A DNA stretch of 64,000 nucleotides from Euptelea pleiosperma. Lineage: Eukaryota; Streptophyta; Magnoliopsida; Ranunculales; Eupteleaceae. Both the position numbers and the translations under genes were made by a program. The notes under the pieces were generated by a model. It was not told the DNA's origin, ran no database searches, and was given only the letters and a program-made list of their open reading frames with translations. Shown here piece after piece: positions 56,470-64,000 of this stretch (position 1 is the first letter of the stretch; each line of letters starts with the position of its first letter). The stretch lies in the NCBI GenBank assembly GCA_035048495.1, contig CM068551.1:17982248-18046247 (forward strand), in the 5' to 3' direction.

Positions 56470-56700
56470 GATAGCCGCAGGCTTTAGAAGAGTCTGAAAC
56501 CCTAACCGCCCACTCCAAAAGGTTGGAGAAGTTCTCCTAGGCCTAGCCTCCACTCTAGAAGCTTGGAGAAGAGCTATTAGGCATAGCCGCCCACTCCAGA
56601 AGGCTGGAGAAGAGCCACCAAGCCTAGCCGCCCCTTCCAAGAGGTCAGAGAAGACCCTCTGGACCTAGCCGCAGGTCTCAGAGGAGCCCAGAACCTCTCC
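56470..56700 (+). repeat. about 50-bp leader repeats of Copia copy 2
   Basis: Between primer site and gag, four to five units of about 50 bp carry CTAGCCGCCCACTCCA and GGCTGGAGAAGA-type motifs. The array is conserved with copy 1 (21060-21290). Facing CTCCA/TGGAG pairs would let each unit fold in RNA. Confidence 0.75.
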
Positions 56701-56930
56701 CTAGTGCTACCGCACCTATCCAGGAACCTTTTTAGGTCTCCGGAGCCATTCACAAGTTTCCCACGGGTGGTTTTTTCTCCAATAGAAAATCTATAAAGGA
56801 GTTGTTCCAAAAAGGTCTGAATCCTGCGAGCAACAAAAAAGAAGGTGATTTGCACCTCCACAACAGCAGTTCGGGTGATTTCTTATCAGTCCAAGTTGCT
56901 CTATTCCTCAGAAAAGTCTTCTCTACTACC

Positions 56931-59069
56931 ATGAGTACATCTGAGGAGTCATCTTCTGCCAAGTTAAAGATCATTGTTGCCCCACCTAGTCTGGGAAGTC
57001 ATGGTGATCACAGCCCGGGCCTACAGATCACTACGGTGAAACTCGACGGGACCAACTACCTCGCATGGTCTCAATCTGCCAAGATGTACATCACCGGACG
57101 AGGCAAAGCCGGCTATATCACTGGACGCGTCACTGCACCTGATTCCTCCGATGCCACGTTTGAGAAGTGGGAAGCGGAAAACTCGATGGTCATGTCATGG
57201 CTGCTTCACTCCATGCATCCATCGATCAGTACATGCTTCCTCTTTCTCCCGACTGCCAAGGATATATGGGACACTGTATCTCAGACCTACTCCCAAGATG
57301 GGAATTTTGCTAGGATGTATGAACTTCAGCAGGAGATAGCACATCTGAAGCAAGGTGATCTTCATTTGGGATCATACTACACTGCGTTACGCAGCAAGTG
57401 GGAAGAGGTAGATCACTACCAGACCTACACCCCTGCATGTACCAAGGATGCTAAGGAGTTCCGGAAGATGATTGTGCACGGTCGCATATTCGAGTTTCTT
57501 GGCGGCTTGAACCAGAGCTATGAGTAGGTTCGAGCCAACATCTTGGGTAGAGATCCACTGCCGTCGACCATTGCACAGGTCTACTCCTACATCCATAGCG
57601 AGGACAGCAGGAGGAGAGCCATGAGCTCTAAAACAGATGCTGATGTTCCTTTATCTAAGAAGTCTGCCTTGGCCACTCAGAAATTGAGCAAACCCACATC
57701 CAAGAAGGATGGGGATCGTGACCGACTCAGATGTGATCACTGTGGCAAGCGTTGCCACACTCGGGAGACCTGTTGGAGTCTTAATGCTCGTCCCGCACAG
57801 TTCTCTGGGGGGAAGCAAGGCTCCTCAAAGAAGCCCTCTAATAGCAAACATGGAACCTCAGCCGCTCATGCCACCAGTCAAGATTCCTCTGATGTGACCC
57901 CTTCCTCTGGGCCGTCCAACACCTTCTCTAGCATGGACATTGACAGGCTTCGACAATTACTTACTCAGCTTGATGGCCCTTCCCCACCTACATCATCCTT
58001 TGCTCAAATAGGGACATCCCATTCAGCCCACCATGTGTCTATGGCACCCATTGGTCCTTCTTGGATCATTGATTCTGGTGCCTCCGATCATATGACTGGT
58101 ATGCCATCCCTTTTCTCCACCTATAATATCTGCTCGGGTAAGGACAAGGTCTGCGTGGCCGATGACACCTTCTCATCTATCTCAAGGAAGGGCACTATCT
58201 CTGCTACACCTACTTTGTCTTTATCTTTTGTACTTCATGTTCCTAAATTCACCACTAACCTGCTTTCTATTAGCCATCTTACTAAGAGCCTAAACTGCAG
58301 TGTTACCTTTTTTCCTACTCACTGTGTTTTTCAGGACTTGGAGACGAGGCGGATGATTGGCAGTGGTCGTGAGGATGGTGGATTGTACCTGCTCGATAGC
58401 CAGCCGACTTCATATTCTGTTGCACGTCAGTCTAGTGCCAATGTCAGTAGCTCTAGCGTTAATAAAGACCTGTTAATGCAATGGCATAACAGGCTGGGTC
58501 ATTTACCGCTTTCAGTCATGAAGAGTCTGTTACCTCAGTTTGCGTCTATTCCATTTTTTGAGTTCAACTGTGAAACTTGTGTACTTGCAAAACAATGTCG
58601 GGTGTCTTTTCCGACCAGTAATAAAAAAAGTACGTTTCCTTTACAGCTTGTGCACTCTGATGTTTTGGGACCCAATCCCACCACTTTTATCTTTCGTTTT
58701 CACTACTTTGTGGTTTTTGTGGATGACTACAGTCGTTACACTTGGATCTACCTTATGAAATCAAAAAATGAGCTGCATACTATATTTCAGACCTTCCATA
58801 AAATGGTGTGCAATCAATTGGGCCCCACCCTAAAAGTCCTACGCACTGACAATTGGGGGGAATACATGTACAGTGGCCTTGCCTCCTGCTTTGAGGAGCA
58901 TGGAATACTTTATCAGACTTCATGTGCCGATACACCTCAACAGAATGGGACCGCTGAGCGAAAGCATCGCCATGTCCTGGAGGTTGCTAGGGCACTTCTT
59001 ATTGGTACTAGGGTACCCAAGGGTTATTGGGCTGACGCTGTGTTGACGGCATCCTACTCGATAAATTGA
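56931..59069 (+). pseudogene. Copia copy 2 gag-protease-integrase, stops present
   Basis: From the ATG at 56931 the frame runs through gag (LDGTNYLAWSQSAKMYITGR), is stopped by TAG at 57525, reopens through the CCHC knuckle (CDHCGKRCHTRETC), protease DSGASDHMTG (near 58080) and GAG-pre-integrase. It then covers the integrase core (FVVFVDDYSRYTWIYLMK; DTPQQNGTAERKHRH) to a TGA at 59067. Unlike copy 1 the integrase itself is not frameshifted. Confidence 0.9.
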
Positions 59070-61285
59070 ATGCCCTCTCGTGTCTTGAGGTCGAAGTCTC
59101 CCCTTTTACTCTTGTTTCCTTCATGTCCTATGTTCTCCATTCTACTTAAGGTCTTTGGTTGTGTTTGCTATGTTCACGCCCATCACGGGAAGGACAAGTT
59201 AGATCCGAAAGGCGTTCGATATGTGTTCCTTGGCTATTCGTCCACTCAGAAGGGATATCGGTGTTTCCATCCCTCTACCCGTCGTCGGTTTGTTTCTCTA
59301 GATATTACCTTCTTTGAGAGTCTTCCCTTCTTCTCAGTTGATCGGACTTCTCTTCAGGGGAAGCTTGGGAGTATTGACGAGAGTCCGATACCTCCACAGG
59401 GGGAGATTCCTCAACCAGTACCCCTTGATTTGCTTGATGAGTCTCCTGTACCCTTGTCCTCATATCCTACTGACACTGTGCCATAGGATCCGCAGCTGAA
59501 GACATATGCCAGACGACGTCAAAAAGAGAAACAGTCCACCATCCAAGCTCACTGCCAGAAAATCCAACTCGATCCAGGTAATCGTGTCCAAAGTGATCCT
59601 CATGACGATATTTCTGTTGCTCCTTCTACTATCCTTCCCATAGACATTGACGTACCTATTGCTCATCGGAAGGGTGTTCGGAACTGTGTTACCAAGCACC
59701 CTATCTCTCACTTTGTTTCCTATCAACAACTCTCACCATCCTACAGGGCATTTGCTATTTCCCTATCCAGTGTCGCTCTGCCATCCAGTGTCTCAGATGC
59801 CCTCAGCCAGCCTCAGTGGAAAGCAGCCATGCTAGAGGAGATGACAGCTCTAGAAAAGAATGGTACTTGGGATTTGGTTCCATTGCCTAGAGGAAAGAAA
59901 CCCGTGGGGTGCAAGTGGGTATATACAATGAAATACAAGGCAGATGGAAGCATCGACAAGTACAAGGCCTGTCTCGTTGCAAAAGGGTATACACAGACTT
60001 ATGGAATTGACTACCAGGAGACGTTTGCTCCTGTGACCAAGATGAACTCAGTTCGAGTTCTGTTATCTCTCGCGGCAAATTTTTCTTGGCCCCTCCACCA
60101 GTTGGATGTCAAGAATGCCTTCCTCCATGGCGATCTAGAGGAAGAGGTCTACATGACAGGTCCTCCGGGGTTCAGTTTTAGACTGGGGGTAAGGAACTTG
60201 TGTGCAGACTGAAGAAAGCCTTGTATGGGATTAAACAGTCACCCAGGGCTTGGTTCGAGAGGTTCAGTTCCGTAGTCAAGAAGATTGGCTACTCGTAGAG
60301 TCAGGCGGACTACACTCTCTTCATGAAGAGAAGTCAAGGTCGTCTTACTACTCTTATTGTGTATGTGGATGATATCGTGGTCACGGGAGATGACCGGCAC
60401 AGAGTTCGAAATCAAGGATCTGGGAACCTTGAGATACTTTCTGGGCATTGAGGTTGCTAGGTCAAAGGAGGGTGTGTTCATCTCACAGAGAAAGTATGTA
60501 CTTGATCTCCTTCGAGAGTCAGGAAACTTGGGAGCTAAACCAGCCGATACGCCTATAGAGTAGCAACATCGGCTGAATCCTGTTGATGGGGATCCCATTG
60601 CTGATATAGGCCAGTTCCGAAGACTTGTTGGGCGTCTCATCTACCTTTCGCTGACACGACCAGATATTGCATACGCAGTCAGTGTCATCAGTCAGTTCAT
60701 GCATGCCCCTCGCTCTCCACATCTTGAGGCAGCACACCTAGTGTTACGCTATCTTAAGGGGCTCCAGGGAAAGGTCTTCTGTTTAGTAAGAATGGACACC
60801 TGCGAGTTGAAGCTTATACAGACGCTGACTGGGCAGGTTCAGTCACTGACAGACGTTCCACATCAGGGTACTGCACGTATGTGGGAGGTAATCTGGTGTC
60901 TTGGCGCAACAAGAAGCAACCAGTTGTCACCTGCTCCAGTGCCGAAGTAGAGTACCGTTCTATGGCTCATGGTGTATGTGAGCTTCTATGGTTGAAGACT
61001 ATGCTCAGTGAGCTTGGATATCCTGTCAAAGGGTCTATGCAACTGTATTGTGACAATAAAGCAGCTATCAGCATTGCTCATAATCCAGTTCAACACGACA
61101 GGACAAAGCACATTGAGGTAGACCGTCACTTCATCAAAGAGAAGCTTGGTCAGGGACTTATTTGCACACCGTATGTCCATACTGCTGATCAAGTTGCAGA
61201 TGTGTTAACTAAAGGTGTTACTAAAGGGATCTTAGAGCACCTGTTATCCAAGCTGGGCATGATAGATATCTTCGCACCAACTTGA
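59070..61285 (+). pseudogene. Copia copy 2 integrase end, RT and RNase H, broken
   Basis: Pieces give the integrase C-terminus (VFLGYSSTQKGYRC), RT ([16 protein letters not shown] near 60362) and RNase H (SSAEVEYRSM; KHIEVDRHFIKE), ending at the same position as copy 1. In-frame TAG codons at 59484, 60297 and 60562, a frameshift near 60175, the deletion at 60394 and further frame changes around 60770-60890 prevent a functional product. Confidence 0.9.
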
Positions 61286-61292
61286 GGGGGAG

Positions 61293-61501
61293 TGTGTCAG
61301 GGACCTACTTGTAATATCTTATATTCTACAGGGGGCCCTTGTAATATTGTAAAACTTCACTTAATATATATATTGGGTGAAATCGTGTAGGCTTTTCTAA
61401 GCTCTACACGATTTCTCCTCTTCCCCCAATTCTCTTCTCCTCTCCTCTCTTCCATCTCTAACCCTAATCTCTTATCCTAGTTACGATCCAAGATTACAAC
61501 A
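61293..61501 (+). repeat. 3' LTR of Copia copy 2
   Basis: The 209-bp LTR lacks one T near the start and differs from the 5' LTR at about half a dozen other positions, indicating a fairly recent insertion. Confidence 0.95.
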
Positions 61502-61610
61502 CCCCTAATACATGGAAATACATAAAAATGCGTATATGACTAGTAAATGGCCCGTGCCCACAGCACTCTCCGACAAAAGCGTTTGCAAAAATTGGGTGCC
61601 TTCAGCACTC

Positions 61611-61770
61611 AAACGGTATAACGGACTGGGGGTGTTACCATTTTTTTCCATTATAACGGAATGTAACGCACAGACAAAAATGGAAAAAATGGGAAAATAA
61701 TGTAAATAACAGAAAATAATAGAAAATGGCATTGCTAAAATTCAAAATTTGAATTTCAAATTTTCAATAT
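61611..61770. mobile_element. truncated hAT-like MITE
   Basis: It contains the reversed family blocks CGGTATAACGGACTGGGGG, CCATTATAACGG and AAAATTTGAATTTCA. Both termini are missing. Confidence 0.7.
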
Positions 61771-62967
61771 GTTGCGCGCACAGGTCAAATGAGTGGGAGT
61801 GGCCGAATAAATGAGGGGGATTGAGTGGCTGAAATCTAAGTCGACATTAGATGGATGGATTTGATCTCAACCACTCTTTATCTTATGAAGCAGGATAAGA
61901 TAAGAGATAAGACAACTGAGCTGTTTTGTTATATAGATAAGAGCCTCTGGAAACTCTTACAAAATAATATATAGATATACATACAGTAGTTGTTCTATCT
62001 GGAATTATGGCTTTCTATACGGAAGTTTGGGGTGGTGGTTGATTGAATTAGATGTATTTTGGTTTTCTTGGCCCACAACTCTAGTAGGGAAGTTATAGAA
62101 ATCAGGTCTTTCCCATCTTGTGTTTGATAGAAGTTTTCTTTGATGTTTTCTTGCAATTTGGTTCTGTATTTGGTATTGGCCTGCATCATTTGATTGCACT
62201 ACCAAACCACATTCAGAGCACTTGTTTATTTCATTGGGAAAACCTCTATATTGCATAAGAATACCTGTGAATTAGATAGAGAGGATGCAGATAGCTATTA
62301 GACATGGAATTGGAGTGCAGGAGTGAATTTGAGAGAGTTCTGGATCCTATATTTATAGGTTTAAGGTGTCTGTTCATACACTCACAATGGAATAGAATTG
62401 CCAATTGGTCACCAGAACAGCAAACCAGCATTCAAGATAGTTGAAATGAAATGGTTAGTTCCAAGAAAGATTGCAGCTGTCGGGCTTGAAAAAGTCACTT
62501 TATAAGTTCCCAAACATGAGCCAATCACATGAATTTTCCGTGTTCAATGCTAGCACAGCTACATGTGTTCACGCAGATATGTAGGCTATCCCAACATATC
62601 TATAACCTAAGAGAAACAAATGTTAAAATCCTGGAAAGAAAATAAAAGGGAAAATGAAAGGGGTGTTTCCAAAAAGTTTTAACCAATATTACACTAAATA
62701 AAACTAAGGGAAAGATACCAAAAATAAAAATCTCAGCCTAAATTAGATATGGTATCTTCTCCTTGCCATAGAAAAATAGATAGAAACATGAACATGATTC
62801 CACAATTAGCAGAAATAGATTTTATAGGGGTTCAGTTGGAAGCTCTTCAACACAATTTTGACAGATGAATTTCACTATGAACAAGTGACATCTGGGATAG
62901 AGGCTACTAAAATCAAAGTAAAGTGTACAAAGAAAGAAAGAAGAAAGAAAAAAAGAGAACGAATTAC
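61771..62967. other. intergenic or intronic, no gene recognised
   Basis: Minus-strand frames at 61995-62256 are open but unrecognised. A (GAAA)n-like run at 62925-62960 lies in the intron beside the exon to the right. Downstream exons of the minus-strand gene may be here but could not be identified. Confidence 0.4.
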
Positions 62968-63819
62968 CTCTTCTTGAAGCAAAGAGGGAAGATTTTCAGT
63001 TGACACAAGGCTACAAATTTCCTGTAACAGCTTCTCTTCTTTTATACCAGACCATGTATGTGGAGGCAAGGCCAGTAAAAGTGCAGTTAGAACGTCATTG
63101 ATCGCTGGGTGCATCCCGATGCAATTACTTGTACCAGAAGCACAGCAACTCCTTGGATTTGACTGAGATGAAGGCACCAGCATATCGACCCCCTGCTCAC
63201 TGCTACCAGTCACCACAGTCCCACACACAACCGTTACAGACATATCACCATTAACCTTCAAGCATTTCACACACGTCGCCCTACAGCAAAAACCATACAT
63301 GGAGCCAGGCATCCCTGTCAAAAGCTCTGCTCCTTGGCGACAAACAGTCGCAGCAATTTCAGGCAAAGAGTCTTTGTCGCCCAAGGATGGAATGTTTCTG
63401 CAGCATGAACTTGCAGAAGACATCCATTGGGTCACATGTTTAAATAGTCCAGTCTCTCGTATTTGTTTCAATACCTCTTCCTGAAATCCAAAAGATTGGT
63501 ATTTCAATATTTAGAATAGAGTGCAAGAAACTATAAAATGGAATTTTGGGCTCATCAAGAGCAAAACAGGGAAATAGAAGGTTTGCAAGACCTTGACAGC
63601 AAGCCTTCCTTTCTCCTCTTTGCTTAAACATGAACCTCCATCTTCTTGTCTCCGAACTTCTGCAACCCACTTGATGAACTCCCCAAAATTGGTGGGGAGT
63701 GATGTAAATACAACAGAGAGAACTTTCTGAACATCTTTTACATCCTCAGACGTCAAGAGGACAGGCACATCATCTGTTAAGTACTTTGCCGTACTAATCC
63801 AACTCTCATGGTTACAGCT
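62968..63819 (-). CDS. unrecognised plant gene, two internal exons
   Basis: Two minus-strand exons, 63819-63592 (76 codons) and 63480-62968 (171 codons), both phase 0, have good acceptors and GT donors. Exon one reads ...[20 protein letters not shown] then [20 protein letters not shown]. Exon two has a helical start ([20 protein letters not shown]), a cysteine-rich stretch ([30 protein letters not shown]), [19 protein letters not shown] and a C-terminal helical region ([20 protein letters not shown]). It looks like a conserved intracellular protein; I do not recognise the family. The 5' end lies beyond the right edge and 3' exons are probably left of 62968. No disruption seen. Confidence 0.7.
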
Positions 63820-64000
63820 CTGCACAAAGTTCCAAGAGTTAAATCTGGTTTTTTAGTTACAATCACCAAATGCCATTCACAATTTCAGAAAACTTCAAGC
63901 ATGCACGAGTGTGCTGTAGATGCACGCCTGTAGGCATGTATGTATGCACGCATGTACAAGTGCTTCCAAAAGAAAGGTGCGTTAAAGGGACTGAGTGAAG
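63820..64000 (-). other. intron of the right-edge gene
   Basis: The reverse strand ends in TTTGTGCAG at 63820-63828, an acceptor for the exon at 63819. A (TGCA)-rich stretch at 63897-63960 is microsatellite-like. No other content. Confidence 0.5.

Larger units (their letters stand above)
56147..61501 (+). mobile_element. full-length Ty1/Copia retrotransposon, copy 2
   Basis: The 5355-bp element is on the plus strand. LTRs 56147-56356 and 61293-61501; target duplication CCCCT (56142-56146, 61502-61506). Primer site TGGTATCAGAGC directly follows the 5' LTR; the purine tract GAGGGGGAG precedes the 3' LTR. It is the same family as 16218-21605 with high identity. It inserted into the decayed Copia, apparently in its LTR. 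Protein coding is broken by five stop codons, a frameshift near 60175 and an internal deletion of about 30 bp at 60394 in the RT just after YVDD, so it is dead as an autonomous element. Confidence 0.95.

Overview
This is a 64 kb piece of a flowering-plant nuclear genome. The evidence is spliced genes with GT-AG introns and plant-specific families (a fibrillin/plastid-lipid-associated protein and a KIN-10A/PAKRP2-type phragmoplast kinesin), an AT-rich background, and dense Copia, LINE, SINE, hAT, PIF/Harbinger and Helitron insertions. The sequence alone does not fix the species.

Layout. 0-4.2 kb: an old minus-strand Copia wreck, a SINE and a hAT MITE, probably lying in an intron of the next gene. 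4.28-5.28 kb: last three exons of a FIB4/PAP6-like fibrillin. 7.3-11.7 kb: a complete six-exon kinesin gene (999 codons). 12-14.5 kb: SINEs, a Helitron whose empty site survives in a neighbouring tandem repeat, a Tourist-like MITE and hAT MITEs. 14.7-28.0 kb: a proposed divergent poly-ubiquitin-like gene (Ubl-1, five ubiquitin-like repeats); its assigned 12 kb intron holds a solo LTR, a complete antisense Copia (16.2-21.6 kb) and a LINE remnant. 28-39 kb: TE-rich spacer with one spare copy of a first exon. 39.5-40.1 kb: the N-terminal three exons of an SPT6-like gene, without the rest. 41.2-44.1 kb and 44.8-48.6 kb: two further poly-ubiquitin-like copies (Ubl-2 with an intact four-repeat exon; Ubl-3 a frameshifted pseudogene). 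48.6-52.1 kb: minisatellites and diffuse repeats. 52.1-61.5 kb: a decayed minus-strand Copia interrupted by a second, plus-strand copy of the Copia at 16-21 kb. 63.0-63.8 kb: two exons of an unrecognised minus-strand gene that runs off the right edge.

Most notable: (1) a tandem cluster of poly-ubiquitin-like genes. The two intact Ubl exons lack the terminal RGG needed for conjugation; only the pseudogene keeps an LRGG followed by a short tail. The first-exon block is present three times. (2) A hAT MITE family with nearly constant ends and 8-bp target duplications, whose internal subterminal repeats come in three different versions. (3) Paralogous or tandem empty sites inside the same window that confirm the ends of three transposons. 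The genes do not form a pathway; the window reads as ordinary single-copy genes separated by a young tandem duplication and nested transposons.
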